Source: Microvirga subterranea | GTDB lineage: Bacteria; Pseudomonadota; Alphaproteobacteria; Rhizobiales; Beijerinckiaceae | Reading direction: 5' to 3' | NCBI RefSeq assembly: GCF_003350535.1 | Contig: NZ_QQBB01000003.1 | Coordinates: forward strand, 434,001-498,000 | DNA: 64,000 nt | Shown: positions 27,007 through 37,181 of the stretch, in pieces | How the letters are laid out: each line of letters opens with the position of its first letter | How positions within the stretch are numbered: position 1 is the stretch's first letter | Notes under the pieces: generated by a model | Told to the model about the DNA's origin: nothing | Databases searched by the model: none | The model's input: the letters and a program-made list of their open reading frames with translations, nothing else | Position numbers and translations under genes: made by a program

Positions 27007-29802
27007 ATGGTGAGTACGGGCAGACGGAGGCAGAGGAGCGTGAACAGGCTCGACGCCAGAACGACGGCCTGGCCTCACGCCGAGGCCGAGGTCCGCCGCC
27101 CTGTCGCCGAGGGCGGGCGCCTCTGGCATGCTCTGGACGCGGCCGACGTCCTCGCCGCCCTCGGGGCGAGCCCGAAGGGACTGTCGCCGGACGAGGCGGC
27201 CCGGCGCCTTCGCGCCCACGGTCCCAACCGCCTGCCAGAACACGCCCCGCACAGCGCGCTGCGGCGGTTTCTGCTCCAGTTTCACAATCTCCTGATCTAC
27301 GTCCTCCTCGGTGCGGGCGCCCTCTCGGCGCTGATCGGCCATGGCACCGATGCGCTCGTCATCCTCGCGGTGGTGGTGATCAACGCCATTATCGGCTTCA
27401 TGCAGGAAGGCCGTGCCGAACGGGCCCTCGACGCGATCCGCAGCATGATCGATCCGCATGCCTCCGTCATTCGGGACGGGCAGCGGCTCACCTTGCCGGC
27501 GGACGAGGTGGTACCGGGCGACTTGGTGATGCTCGAGGCCGGCGACCGCGTGCCCGCGGATTTGAGGCTTCTCAAAGCGCGCAGCCTCAGGATCGACGAG
27601 GCTGCGCTCACCGGCGAGTCCGTCCCGGTCGACAAGGCCGTCACGCCCGTCCCCGAGAAGTCGGCGCTCGGGGATCGTTTCTCCATGGCCTTCTCGGGCA
27701 CCTTCGTGGCGGCAGGCCAGGGCACCGGCGTCGCAGTAGCCACCGGCGCAGGGACCGAACTCGGCCGCATCAGCACGATGATCGGTCAGGTGGAGCGCCT
27801 CGCCACGCCCCTCGTCAGGCAGATGGACCGTTTCGCCCGGCAGATCACGCTGGCGGTGCTCGTCGTATCGGCGCTGGTGTTCGCCTATGCGGTGATGGTG
27901 CAGTCCTACACGCTCGGCGATGCGTTCATGGCGGTGGTCGCCATTGCGGCATCGGCCATTCCGGAGGGACTTCCGGCCGTCATGACCATCACGCTCGCGG
28001 TCGGCGTGCAGCGCATGGCGCAGCGCAACGCGATCGTGCGCCGTCTGCCGGCGGTGGAAACCCTCGGCTCGGTGTCGGTGATCTGTTCGGACAAGACCGG
28101 CACTCTCACCCGCAACGAGATGATGGTGAGCGAGGTGGTGACGACCGGCGGCCCGATCGCGGTCGAGGGCGTCGGCTACCGGCCGGTGGGAGGTTTCCAG
28201 TCGGAAGGGCGGACGATCAACCCGTTCAACGACCGGATCCTGGAACAGATCAGTCTCGCGGCGCTCTTGTGCAACGACTCCGACCTGCGGCCCGCGGACG
28301 GCGACTGGATCGTGATCGGCGATCCCATGGAAGCCGCCCTGGTGTCGCTCGCCATCAAGGCAGGACACAATGCGGAAGCGTCGCGCAGCCATCACCGGCG
28401 CCTCGACGCGATCCCGTTCGATTCCCGGCACCGGTATATGGCGACACTCCATGCGCGTCACGGCGGCGAGACCGTTGCTTACGTTAAGGGAGCTCCGGAG
28501 CGCATCCTGGCCATGTGCGACCGGGTGGCGGCGCCGCACGGAACCTGGCCGATCGTCGTGGAGGAGTGGCACGAACGTGTCCAGAGGCTCGCCGCGAGAG
28601 GTCAGCGCGTCCTGGCGTTCGCCTGCCGCAGCCTGCCCGAAGGGGCGGCCGACCTCGCACCGTCCGATGTCGAGCACGGGCTGACGCTCCTCGGTCTCGT
28701 CGGGATGATCGATCCGCCGCGGCCGGAAGCCGTGGCGGCCGTGGCCGAGTGCCGGGCGGCAGGCATCAGCGTCAAGATGATCACCGGCGACCATGTGGCG
28801 ACCGCGTACGCGATCGCCGAGGACCTCGGCCTCGCTGACGATCCGAAGGCGGTCACCGGGCATGATCTCGACGAACTCGACGATGCGGAGCTCCGGCGGC
28901 AGGCGCGGGACGCGACCGTGTTCGCCCGCACCAGCCCCGAGCACAAACTGCGGCTGGTCGAGGCACTCCAGGCGGACGGCTCGACGGTCGCCATGACGGG
29001 CGACGGCGTGAACGATGCACCCGCCCTCAAGCGTGCGGACGTAGGCGTCGCCATGGGCCGGAAGGGCACGGAAGCCGCCAAGGAGGCGAGCCAGGTTGTG
29101 CTGGCGGACGACAACTTCGCCTCGATCGTCGCTGCGGTGCGGGAGGGCCGCACTGTCTACGACAACCTCACCAAGGTGATTGCCTGGACGCTGCCCACCA
29201 ACGGCGAGGCGCTGACGGTCGCCCTGGCGATCCTGTTCGGGCTGACCCTGCCGGTCACGCCGGTCCAGGTGCTCTGGATCAACATGGTCATGGCGGTGAC
29301 GCTCGGGATCACCCTCGCGTTCGAGCCGACCGAGCCCGACGCCATGCGGCGCCCGCCCCGGTCCTCCGGTCAGAGGCTGCTCTCGGGGCGGCTTCTGTGG
29401 CGGATCGCCTTCGTGTCGACCCTGATGGTGGTCGGCACCTTCTCGATCTATGCTTGGGCCATCGGCCGCGGCCTGCCGGTCGAGACCGCGAGGACGATGG
29501 TGGTGAACTCGATCGTCGTGATGGAGATCTTCTACCTCTTCAGCGTGCGCTACATCCACGGCTCATCGCTGACCTTGCAGGGCGTCCTCGGCACGCGCGC
29601 GGTCCTGATCGGGGTCGCCACGGTAGTGGCCGCTCAGCTGGCCTTCACGTATCTTCCGGTCATGCAGTGGATCTTCGACAGCCGCCCGATCTCTGCCGTC
29701 GACGGCCTTGTGATCCTGGGGCTCGGGATCACCCTTCTCGGGATCGTGGAGGTGGAGAAGCAGATCGCCGCCCGCCTCTCCGGAAGCCGCAGGACGGCGT
29801 GA
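27007..29802 (+). CDS. P-type cation-transporting ATPase (P2A/PMA1-like)
   Basis: A 931-residue membrane pump. Residues 30-105 are the cation-ATPase N domain, followed by M1-M2, the A domain with TGES (202-205), M3-M4 with PEGLP, phosphorylation site DKTGTLT (Asp 362), N domain, hinge GDGVND (665-670), and M5-M10. By eye, the M4 Glu and the M5 Glu of Ca-ATPases are kept, while the M6 Asp of SERCA is missing in [10 protein letters not shown]. The cation may therefore be Ca, Na or H. Similar pumps often sit beside ADH and PHA synthase genes in low-oxygen gene sets. GTG 27040 is an alternative start. Confidence 0.9.
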   Translation: MVSTGRRRQRSVNRLDARTTAWPHAEAEVRRPVAEGGRLWHALDAADVLAALGASPKGLSPDEAARRLRAHGPNRLPEHAPHSALRRFLLQFHNLLIYVLLGAGALSALIGHGTDALVILAVVVINAIIGFMQEGRAERALDAIRSMIDPHASVIRDGQRLTLPADEVVPGDLVMLEAGDRVPADLRLLKARSLRIDEAALTGESVPVDKAVTPVPEKSALGDRFSMAFSGTFVAAGQGTGVAVATGAGTELGRISTMIGQVERLATPLVRQMDRFARQITLAVLVVSALVFAYAVMVQSYTLGDAFMAVVAIAASAIPEGLPAVMTITLAVGVQRMAQRNAIVRRLPAVETLGSVSVICSDKTGTLTRNEMMVSEVVTTGGPIAVEGVGYRPVGGFQSEGRTINPFNDRILEQISLAALLCNDSDLRPADGDWIVIGDPMEAALVSLAIKAGHNAEASRSHHRRLDAIPFDSRHRYMATLHARHGGETVAYVKGAPERILAMCDRVAAPHGTWPIVVEEWHERVQRLAARGQRVLAFACRSLPEGAADLAPSDVEHGLTLLGLVGMIDPPRPEAVAAVAECRAAGISVKMITGDHVATAYAIAEDLGLADDPKAVTGHDLDELDDAELRRQARDATVFARTSPEHKLRLVEALQADGSTVAMTGDGVNDAPALKRADVGVAMGRKGTEAAKEASQVVLADDNFASIVAAVREGRTVYDNLTKVIAWTLPTNGEALTVALAILFGLTLPVTPVQVLWINMVMAVTLGITLAFEPTEPDAMRRPPRSSGQRLLSGRLLWRIAFVSTLMVVGTFSIYAWAIGRGLPVETARTMVVNSIVVMEIFYLFSVRYIHGSSLTLQGVLGTRAVLIGVATVVAAQLAFTYLPVMQWIFDSRPISAVDGLVILGLGITLLGIVEVEKQIAARLSGSRRTA

Positions 29803-29806
29803 CGTC

Positions 29807-30514
29807 ATGAGCGCCGCAACGTTGCGTACCAAGGGCCTCGCGAAGGTCTACCGGACAGGAGCCGTGGAGGTCACGGCCCTGCGCGGCGTTGACTTCGAGG
29901 CGCGCGAGGGCGAGTTCATCGTCATGCTCGGCCCCTCCGGCTCCGGCAAGTCCACCTTCCTCAACATCGTGGGCGGTCTCGACCAGGCGACCTCCGGCGA
30001 GGCCTGGTTCCAGGAGCACAACCTGACCACCATGGACGAGCGCGGCCTGACCCTCTACCGGCGCGACCATGTGGGCTTCGTGTTCCAGTTCTACAATCTC
30101 GTTCCGAGCCTCACGGCGCGGGAGAACGTCTCCCTCGTGACCGAGATCGCGCGAAACCCGATGAAGCCCGAAGAGGCTTTGAGCCTCGTTGGTCTCGAGC
30201 AGCGCATGGACCATTTCCCGGCGCAGCTTTCGGGTGGCGAGCAGCAGCGCGTAGCGATAGCACGCGCCATCGCCAAGCGGCCGGAGGTCCTGCTCTGCGA
30301 CGAGCCGACCGGCGCCCTTGACTCGCGCACGGGCGTCAAGGTTCTGGAAGCCCTGCTCCTCGTGAACAGGGAATTGCGGGCGACGACCCTCGTCATCACC
30401 CACAACGCCGCCATCCGGGAGGTGGCCGACCGGGTGGTCAGTTTCGGCGACGGGCGTATCCTGTCCGTGTCCGTAAACGCGGAACGCAAGCCCGCCTCGG
30501 CGATCAGCTGGTGA
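29807..30514 (+). CDS. ABC exporter ATPase, LolD/MacB/DevA type
   Basis: A 235-residue ATPase. Walker A is [10 protein letters not shown]-loop is [18 protein letters not shown], signature [14 protein letters not shown], Walker [13 protein letters not shown], and switch His VITHNAA. The [19 protein letters not shown] region and the family pattern match LolD/MacB/DevA ATPases, which drive extrusion through FtsX-type permeases. It is 4 nt after the P-type ATPase and 4 nt before the permease gene, forming a tight operon. Confidence 0.93.
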   Translation: MSAATLRTKGLAKVYRTGAVEVTALRGVDFEAREGEFIVMLGPSGSGKSTFLNIVGGLDQATSGEAWFQEHNLTTMDERGLTLYRRDHVGFVFQFYNLVPSLTARENVSLVTEIARNPMKPEEALSLVGLEQRMDHFPAQLSGGEQQRVAIARAIAKRPEVLLCDEPTGALDSRTGVKVLEALLLVNRELRATTLVITHNAAIREVADRVVSFGDGRILSVSVNAERKPASAISW

Positions 30515-30518
30515 TGCG

Positions 30519-32882
30519 ATGAGCGCGCTGCAGCGGAAGCTGATGAGGGATCTGATCAGGCTCTGGCCCCAAGCGCTCGCCATCGCCCTCGTCATGGCCG
30601 CAGGCGCCGCGACCCTGATCCTGGGCGTCGGCGCACACGCGTCGCTTTCCGATACCCGCTCGGCCTATTACGAGCGCAACCGCTTCGCCGACGTCTTCGC
30701 CACCCTCACCCGGGCGCCGAAGATCCTCGCCGACGAGATCGGCCGCATCCCCGGCGTGAGCGCCGTCGACGTGCGGATCCAGAAGACGGCCCTGCTCGAC
30801 CTGCCAGACATGGTCGAGCCGGCCTCCGCCTCCATCGTGTCCCTGCCTGATGTGCAGCCGCAGCGCTTGAATATCCTGTACCTCCGCAGCGGCCGTCTCC
30901 CGGTCGCGGGCGACGAGCGCGAGGCGGTGATCAGCGAGCCCTTCGCCAAGGCCCACGGCTTCGATTTGGGATCGACCTTCCAGGCGATCCTGAACGGCCG
31001 CAAGCGCAGCCTGCACGTGGTCGGCATCGCGCTCTCGCCAGAGTTCATCTACGCGCTCGGCCCTTGGGACATCATGCCGGACGACCGCCGCTTCGGGATC
31101 GTCTGGATGTCCGAGAAGACGCTCGCGGCCGCCTACGACCTGACGGGCGCCTTCTCCAGCGTCGCCCTGAAGCTCCTGCCCTATGCGTCGGAGGGCGCGG
31201 TGATCGAGCAGCTAGACACCCTGCTCAACCGCTATGGCGGCCTCGGCGCCATCGGGCGCAAGGACCAGACCTCACACGCCTTTCTCGATGCGGAGCTGAA
31301 GCAGCTCGAGGCGATGAGCCGGATCCTGCCGCCGATTTTCCTCGTGGTGGCGGCCTTCCTGGTCAACATGACGCTCACCCGCCTCATCACCCTGGAGCGG
31401 GAACAGATCGGCCTGCTCAAGGCCGTCGGCTACGGCAACATGGCGGTCGGTCTCCACTACCTTCAGTTCGTGAGCGCGATCGCGGTGATCGGCGCCGCCA
31501 TCGGCATTGCGGCCGGGATCTGGCTCGGCGGCGGGTTAACGCGCATGTATTCCGACTTCTTCCACTTCCCCTTCCTGGTCTTTCGCATCGATCCCGCCAC
31601 CTACCTGCTGGCAGTGGGAACGACGGTGATCTCCGCCGTGCTGGGCGCATGGCAGGCCGTGCGAGGCGTGGTGCGCCTGCCGCCCGCCGTCGCCATGACC
31701 CCGCCCGCGCCGACCCAGTACCGCCAGTTCCTCGTCACGCTCTACCGCGCCCTTGGGCGGATCTCCCAGACCGTCACCATGGTGGTGCGCCACCTCTCCC
31801 ACGGCTGGATCCGAACCGCGTCGAGCGTCCTCGGCATCGCGCTCGCGGGCGCGATCCTCGTAGGCTCCCTCTGGAGCTTCGATTCCGTCGATTTCATGAT
31901 CGACGTCACATTCCACCAGGCGGACCGGCAGGACGCGACCGTGAGCTTCACCCAGGAGGAGCCCTACGCAGCCCTCTACGAGGTCGCACGGCTCCCGGGC
32001 GTGCTCAGGGCCGAGCCCTACCGATCCGTCGCCGTCAAGCTTCGGCATGGCCATGTAGAGCGGCGCGCGGCCGTCACCGGCAAGCCGCCCGGCACCGATC
32101 TCAGCCGCGTCCTCGACCAGCACTTCACGCCCGTGCGCCTGCCCGAGAGCGGCATCGTTCTGTCCGACATGCTGGCGCGCATCCTCGACACGCAGGTGGG
32201 AGACCTGATCGAGGTGGAGCTTCTGGAAAAGAACCGCCGCGTGGTCGAAATCCCGGTCACGGCGATCATCCAGGGCTATCTCGGCCTGATGTCGTTCATG
32301 GATATCGACGCGCTGAACAGGCTGGTGCGGGAGGGCACCGTGATCAGCGGCGTCCACATGATCTTCGACGAGGAGCAGCGCGTGCCGCTCCTGCAGGAAC
32401 TCAAGCAGATCCCGGCCGCGAGCTTCGTGGCCCTGCAGCGCATCTCGCTCCAGAAGTTCCGCGAGACTCTGGCGCAGAACATCCTCGTCATGATCACGGT
32501 CTATGTGAGCCTCGCGGTCATCATCGTGTTCGGCGTGATCTACAACTTCGCCCGCATCTCGCTCTCCGAGCAGGGCCGCGAGATCGCGAGCCTCCGGGTG
32601 CTCGGCTTCACGCGGACGGAGGCTTCGTCGATTCTCCTGGCCGAGATCTTCCTCATCGTCGCCCTGGCGCAGCCCCTCGGCTGGCTCATCGGATCGGGGC
32701 TCGCCTACATGATGGTGAAAGGGTTCGAGAGCGAGCTCTACCGGGTGCCGCTGGTGCTGGAGCCGCGGGTCTTCGCCGAATCCAGCCTCATCGTCATGGG
32801 TGCTGCGCTCGTCGCGGCCCTCATCGTGCGCCGGCGCATCGACCGGCTCGACCTCGTCGAAGTTCTGAAGACGCGTGAATAG
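30519..32882 (+). CDS. FtsX-family ABC exporter permease (two FtsX domains)
   Basis: A 787-residue inner-membrane protein. A first helix (about 16-35) is followed by a large periplasmic domain (to about 265), an FtsX core of three helices (about 270-400), a second periplasmic domain, and a final FtsX core (about 655-780) with [33 protein letters not shown] helices and [16 protein letters not shown]. This duplicated layout matches MacB-like and DevC-like exporters of lipids or peptides rather than channel transporters. It functions with the flanking ATPase and HlyD-type adaptor. The cargo is unknown. Confidence 0.9.
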   Translation: MSALQRKLMRDLIRLWPQALAIALVMAAGAATLILGVGAHASLSDTRSAYYERNRFADVFATLTRAPKILADEIGRIPGVSAVDVRIQKTALLDLPDMVEPASASIVSLPDVQPQRLNILYLRSGRLPVAGDEREAVISEPFAKAHGFDLGSTFQAILNGRKRSLHVVGIALSPEFIYALGPWDIMPDDRRFGIVWMSEKTLAAAYDLTGAFSSVALKLLPYASEGAVIEQLDTLLNRYGGLGAIGRKDQTSHAFLDAELKQLEAMSRILPPIFLVVAAFLVNMTLTRLITLEREQIGLLKAVGYGNMAVGLHYLQFVSAIAVIGAAIGIAAGIWLGGGLTRMYSDFFHFPFLVFRIDPATYLLAVGTTVISAVLGAWQAVRGVVRLPPAVAMTPPAPTQYRQFLVTLYRALGRISQTVTMVVRHLSHGWIRTASSVLGIALAGAILVGSLWSFDSVDFMIDVTFHQADRQDATVSFTQEEPYAALYEVARLPGVLRAEPYRSVAVKLRHGHVERRAAVTGKPPGTDLSRVLDQHFTPVRLPESGIVLSDMLARILDTQVGDLIEVELLEKNRRVVEIPVTAIIQGYLGLMSFMDIDALNRLVREGTVISGVHMIFDEEQRVPLLQELKQIPAASFVALQRISLQKFRETLAQNILVMITVYVSLAVIIVFGVIYNFARISLSEQGREIASLRVLGFTRTEASSILLAEIFLIVALAQPLGWLIGSGLAYMMVKGFESELYRVPLVLEPRVFAESSLIVMGAALVAALIVRRRIDRLDLVEVLKTRE

Positions 32883-32890
32883 GCCATGCG

Positions 32891-34105
32891 ATGAGCGGAT
32901 CGATTTTGCGTAGGATCATGGCCGGCCTCGTCGCCCTCGCGGTCCTGGCGGGCATCGCCATCGCGCTCTGGCCGAAGCCCGTCGCGGTGGACGTGGCGAC
33001 CATCGCGAGCGGCCCGCTTGAAATTTTCGTCGAGGACGAGGGCGTGACCCGGATCAGGGACGTCTACACCGTGTCGTCGCCCATCGCCGGCAAGGTCCTG
33101 CGCTCGCCCCGCGAGGTCAGCGACGAGGTCATCGCCGACAAGACTCTGGTGGCGGTGGTGGAGCCGAGCGACCCGAACCTGCTCGACATCCGCACCCAAC
33201 GGGTCAACGAGGCCGCCGTGGAAGCCGCGAACGCCGCCGTCACCTTGGCGGAGTCCCAGGTGCGGCATGCGCAATCGCAGCTCGAATTCGCCCGCAGCGA
33301 CCTGCGGCGCGCCACGGCCCTGACGGCGGGCCTGACCATCTCGGAACGCGCGATCGACAAGGCGAAGCTGGACGTGGCTTCGGCCGAGGCTTCCCTCGCT
33401 TCGGCCAAGGCCACCCTTGAGGTGCGCCGCCGGGAGCTGGAGAGCGCCAAGGCCAATCTCATCCAGCGGGCCGAGGAGCAGCCGCGATCCGAGGGCTGTT
33501 GCATCCAGCTCCGGGCTCCGGTGAGCGGGCGGGTGCTGAAGATCGATACGGAGAGCGAGCAGGTCGTGCCGGCCGGCAAGCCATTGATCGAAATCGGCGA
33601 TCCGACGAACCTGGAGATCGTGGTCAACCTCCTGTCGCGCGATGCCGTCCGCGTGGAGCCGGGAGCGACCGGCTGGGTCGACAGCTGGGGCGGCCCCACG
33701 CTCTTGAAGGCGCGCGTGGTGCGGGTGAACCCGACCGCCTTCACCAAGGTGTCGGCGCTCGGCATCGAGGAACAGCGGGTCGAGACCATCCTGGACTTCG
33801 CAGATCCGCCGGAGAAGTGGAAGCGGCTGGGGCACGAGTTCCGGGTCATCGTCCGCATCTCCGTCTGGAAGCGCGAGGACGTGGTCCAGGTCCCGCTCGG
33901 CGCACTCTTCCGCCAAGGCGCTCAATGGGCCGTCTACGTGATCGCGAACGGCCGGGCCGTGCTGCGCAACATCGAGATCGGCGAGCGCAGCCTCGAATCG
34001 GCGCAGGTCCTGTCGGGCCTGAAGCCGGGCGACCGGGTGATCCTACATCCGAGCGACCGGATCGGGCCCGGCGTCGCCGTGACCGAACGCAAGACAGGCT
34101 TTTGA
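32891..34105 (+). CDS. HlyD/MacA-family periplasmic adaptor
   Basis: A 404-residue membrane-fusion protein. A single N-terminal helix (8-28) anchors it. Then come the lipoyl half VSSPIAGKVLRSP, a long coiled-coil hairpin (about 95-200, with repeated A/E/L/R heptads), the second lipoyl half LRAPVSGRVLKI, and beta-barrel/membrane-proximal domains with RVIVRISVWKREDVVQVPLGALF. Lengths fit DevB/MacA adaptors. With the ATPase and FtsX permease it makes a tripartite-type export system that needs an outer membrane channel not encoded here. A CC pair (SEGCCIQL) is unusual. Confidence 0.9.
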   Translation: MSGSILRRIMAGLVALAVLAGIAIALWPKPVAVDVATIASGPLEIFVEDEGVTRIRDVYTVSSPIAGKVLRSPREVSDEVIADKTLVAVVEPSDPNLLDIRTQRVNEAAVEAANAAVTLAESQVRHAQSQLEFARSDLRRATALTAGLTISERAIDKAKLDVASAEASLASAKATLEVRRRELESAKANLIQRAEEQPRSEGCCIQLRAPVSGRVLKIDTESEQVVPAGKPLIEIGDPTNLEIVVNLLSRDAVRVEPGATGWVDSWGGPTLLKARVVRVNPTAFTKVSALGIEEQRVETILDFADPPEKWKRLGHEFRVIVRISVWKREDVVQVPLGALFRQGAQWAVYVIANGRAVLRNIEIGERSLESAQVLSGLKPGDRVILHPSDRIGPGVAVTERKTGF

Positions 34106-34116
34106 GGGAGAATGCC

Positions 34117-35100
34117 ATGCGCGCGATGGCCCTCAGATCACCTGGAACGCCTCTCGTGCTGGAGGAGCGACCCGATCCGGTTCCCGGTCCCGGGGAGATC
34201 CGCCTGCGGGTCGAAGCCTGCGGGGTGTGCCGCACGGACCTTCACGTCGTCGACGGGGAGCTTCCCCATCCGAAGCTTCCGCTCGTTCCCGGTCACGAAA
34301 TCGTCGGCATCGTCGACGCCATGGGAGGCGACGTGGACGGCCTCGCGATCGGCGACCGGGTCGGCGTTCCGTGGCTCGGGCATACCTGCGGCCATTGCCG
34401 CTACTGCGAGGAGGGCCGGGAGAATCTCTGCGACGATCCCCTGTTCACCGGCTACACCCGCGACGGCGGCTTCGCCACGCACACGATCGCCGATCCGGCC
34501 TATGCCTTCCCGCTCGACCGCGATGCCGATCCGGTCGCCATCGCGCCCCTGCTCTGCGCGGGCCTGATCGGCTGGCGCTCCCTCGTGGCGGCGGGTCCGG
34601 GCGGCAGGATCGGGATCTACGGCTTCGGCGCGGCCGCGCACATCATCGCGCAGGTCTGCCGCTGGCAGGGCCGCGAGGTCTACGCGTTCACGCGCCCGGG
34701 CGACGCGGCTGCGCAGGATTTCGCGCGCTCCCTCGGGGCCGTCTGGGCCGGAGGATCCGACGCGGCCCCGCCCGAGCCGCTCGACGCCGCGATCATCTTC
34801 GCGCCGGTGGGATCGCTCGTGCCCGCCGCCCTCAAGGTCATTCGCAAGGGCGGCCGGGTCGTGTGCGGCGGCATCCACATGAGCGACATTCCGGGCTTTC
34901 CCTATCGCCTCCTATGGGAAGAACGGCAGATCGTCTCCGTCGCCAACCTGACGCGGCGGGACGGCGGGGACTTCCTGCGCATCGCACCGCAGGCCGGAGT
35001 CCGGACGGAGACGAAGCGCTACCCGCTCGAAGCCGCCAACGAGGCGCTGGCGGACCTCCGCGAGGGCCGTCTCCAGGGGGCGGCCGTTCTCGTCCCCTGA
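34117..35100 (+). CDS. Zinc-dependent alcohol dehydrogenase (AdhA/AdhP-like)
   Basis: A 327-residue medium-chain dehydrogenase. Catalytic-zinc ligands are in GVCRTDLHVVDG (Cys), VPGHEIVGIVD (His-Glu) and LLCAGLIGWRSL (Cys); the structural-zinc loop GHTCGHCRYCEEGRENLC has four cysteines. The Rossmann stretch is GIYGFGAAAHIIAQV (a GFGAAA variation of GxGxxG). It would oxidise primary alcohols or reduce aldehydes with NAD(H). It starts 11 nt after the HlyD gene, so it shares the operon. It is not close to the first ADH of the cluster (25861-26937), whose structural-zinc loop differs. Confidence 0.9.
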   Translation: MRAMALRSPGTPLVLEERPDPVPGPGEIRLRVEACGVCRTDLHVVDGELPHPKLPLVPGHEIVGIVDAMGGDVDGLAIGDRVGVPWLGHTCGHCRYCEEGRENLCDDPLFTGYTRDGGFATHTIADPAYAFPLDRDADPVAIAPLLCAGLIGWRSLVAAGPGGRIGIYGFGAAAHIIAQVCRWQGREVYAFTRPGDAAAQDFARSLGAVWAGGSDAAPPEPLDAAIIFAPVGSLVPAALKVIRKGGRVVCGGIHMSDIPGFPYRLLWEERQIVSVANLTRRDGGDFLRIAPQAGVRTETKRYPLEAANEALADLREGRLQGAAVLVP

Positions 35101-35253
35101 CGGGAATTTCGCGCGAGCCGCCCATCATCATCCCGACAAAATCCCGATTGATCATTTGATCTCGGACAATGCCGCGCGTGGTGCGGAGCTGTAACCTTCA
35201 GGCGACGTGCCCGTGCTTTTCTGCCGATCGGGAACGTATTGCGGAGCCTGACC

Positions 35254-37122
35254 ATGCCGACGCGTGCGACCAATGTTGTCGATCTGCCCGTGCCCCGTCG
35301 TCGCGGCAAGCATGCCGCTCCACGCCCCGCCGAGCGGACGATCGAGGTCCCGTCTCCGCCTCCCGCCGCCCTCGACCTTCAGGGCGACGCGGACCTGCAC
35401 CAGCTCCGCGACACTCTCGACCACTTCGCTCATTCGAGCCTGGCGCAGATTACGGGCGGCCTGTCACCGGCCGCGCTCCTCGGTGCCTATATGGACTGGG
35501 GAATCCATCTCGCGGTCTCCCCGGGCAAGCAGGCCGAGCTCGCCGTGAAGGGTGTCCGCAAATGGATGCGGCTGATGAACTTCGCGTGCCATTGCGGGAT
35601 GCGCGGCGGACATGCGGAGCCGTGCATAGAGCCGCTCCCGCAGGACAAGCGCTTCGTCGACGACGAGTGGCAGAGATGGCCCTACAGCTTCATCCAACAG
35701 GCATTCCTGCTGCAGCAGCAGTGGTGGCACAATGCCACGACGGACGTGGACGGCGTCACCAAGCGCCACGAGGCGGTGGTCGATTTCGCGTCGCGCCAGC
35801 TCCTCGACATGGTCTCGCCCTCGAACTTCTTCCTGACGAACCCGGCCGTGCAGCAGCGGACCGTGAAAACCGGCGGGCACAATCTCGTTCAAGGCCTGCG
35901 GAACCTCTACGAGGACTGGGACCGGATCGTCACCCACCGTCCTCCCGCCGGTGCGGAGGCGTTCCAGGTCGGCGGCAACGTGGCGATCACGCCCGGCAAG
36001 GTGGTCTATCGCAACCGGCTGATGGAGCTGATCCAGTACGCCCCCTCCACGGACGAGGTGAGGCCGGAGCCGATCCTGATCGTCCCGGCCTGGATCATGA
36101 AGTACTACATCCTGGACCTGTCGCCGCAGAATTCCCTCGTGCAGTACCTGACCGAGCAGGGCTTCACGGTCTTCATGATCTCATGGAAGAACCCGACGGA
36201 GGAGGATCGCGATCTCGGAATGGAGGAGTATCGCAAGCTCGGCGTGATGGCGGCGCTCGATGCGATCGGAGCGATCATCCCGGGCCGTCCCGTGCATGCG
36301 GCCGGCTATTGCCTGGGCGGCACGCTCCTGTCGATCACCGCCGCCGCTATGGCGCGGGACGGCGACGAGCGGCTGAAGACCATCACGTTGCTGGCCGCGC
36401 AGGCCGACTTCCGCGAGGCCGGCGAGCTCACGCTGTTCATCAACGACAGCCAGATCCACTTCCTCGAGGATATGATGCGCAGCAAGGGTTATCTCGACAC
36501 CCGCCAGATGGCCGGCGCGTTTCAGCTCCTGCGCTCGAACGACCTGATCTGGTCGCGCCTGATCCGCCATTACCTTTTGGGCGAGCGCACCCCGATGAAC
36601 GACCTGATGGCGTGGAACGCGGATGCGACGCGCATGCCCTACCGGATGCATGCCGAGTACTTGCGCAAGCTGTTCCTCGACAACGACCTCGCCGAAGGAC
36701 GCTTCCTGGTCGAGGGGCGGCCTGTCACCGTCAGCGACATCCGCACCCCGATCTTTGCAGTCGGAACCGAGCGCGATCACGTGGCGCCCTGGCGCTCGGT
36801 GTTCAAGATCCACCTCCTGTCCGACAGCGACGTGACCTTCCTGCTCACGACCGGCGGGCATAATGCGGGCATCGTGTCGGAGCCCGGCCAGGGCCCCGGG
36901 CGAAGCTATCAGATCCTCCCGAAGGCCGCGGACGATCTCTATGTCGATCCCGATGCATGGCGCGGGATGGCGCCTCGCCGGCCGGGCTCCTGGTGGCCGG
37001 AATGGGTTGCGTGGCTCGGAGAGCATTCCGGCCCTCCGACCTCGCCTCCTCCGTTCGGCGCGCCGGACGAAGGCTATCCGGTGCTCGAGGATGCGCCTGG
37101 GCTTTACGTGCTCCAGCGGTGA
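35254..37122 (+). CDS. phaC: Polyhydroxyalkanoate synthase (class I-like)
   Basis: A 622-residue PHA synthase. The catalytic triad is visible: Cys 353 in AAGYCLGGTLL (lipase-box variant G-x-C-x-G-G), Asp 508 in TERDHVAPW and His 536 in TGGHNAGIVSEPG. The N-terminal about 100 residues (Pro-rich, PVPRRRGKHAAP) are poorly conserved, as usual in the family. The enzyme polymerises (R)-3-hydroxyacyl-CoA to carbon-storage granules. No phaA or phaB is nearby, and the context of ADH, ATPase and exporter suggests a second, stress-linked copy. GCGGAG before ATG 35254 supports the start. Confidence 0.93.
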   Translation: MPTRATNVVDLPVPRRRGKHAAPRPAERTIEVPSPPPAALDLQGDADLHQLRDTLDHFAHSSLAQITGGLSPAALLGAYMDWGIHLAVSPGKQAELAVKGVRKWMRLMNFACHCGMRGGHAEPCIEPLPQDKRFVDDEWQRWPYSFIQQAFLLQQQWWHNATTDVDGVTKRHEAVVDFASRQLLDMVSPSNFFLTNPAVQQRTVKTGGHNLVQGLRNLYEDWDRIVTHRPPAGAEAFQVGGNVAITPGKVVYRNRLMELIQYAPSTDEVRPEPILIVPAWIMKYYILDLSPQNSLVQYLTEQGFTVFMISWKNPTEEDRDLGMEEYRKLGVMAALDAIGAIIPGRPVHAAGYCLGGTLLSITAAAMARDGDERLKTITLLAAQADFREAGELTLFINDSQIHFLEDMMRSKGYLDTRQMAGAFQLLRSNDLIWSRLIRHYLLGERTPMNDLMAWNADATRMPYRMHAEYLRKLFLDNDLAEGRFLVEGRPVTVSDIRTPIFAVGTERDHVAPWRSVFKIHLLSDSDVTFLLTTGGHNAGIVSEPGQGPGRSYQILPKAADDLYVDPDAWRGMAPRRPGSWWPEWVAWLGEHSGPPTSPPPFGAPDEGYPVLEDAPGLYVLQR

Positions 37123-37181
37123 AGGCGTGGACGCAGCGGGCGACGCCGGGACGTCCGGCGCGCCCCCAACGCTCTCCGGTT

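Noticed and set aside
26545..29559. Very long open frame (over 1000 codons) antisense to the P-type ATPase gene
   Set aside because: It mirrors the GC-rich third positions of the ATPase; its residues are His/Arg/Gly-rich with no domain, and the sense strand shows all P-type ATPase motifs.
32891..34105. HlyD-type protein as the adaptor for RTX export
   Set aside because: Its operon partners are LolD- and FtsX-type, not HlyB-type; RTX export needs a type I ATPase-permease fusion, absent here.
35138..35164. Possible second FixK-type site upstream of phaC (TTGATCATTTGATC)
   Set aside because: The half-sites do not form TTGA-N6-TCAA; only a partial likeness.
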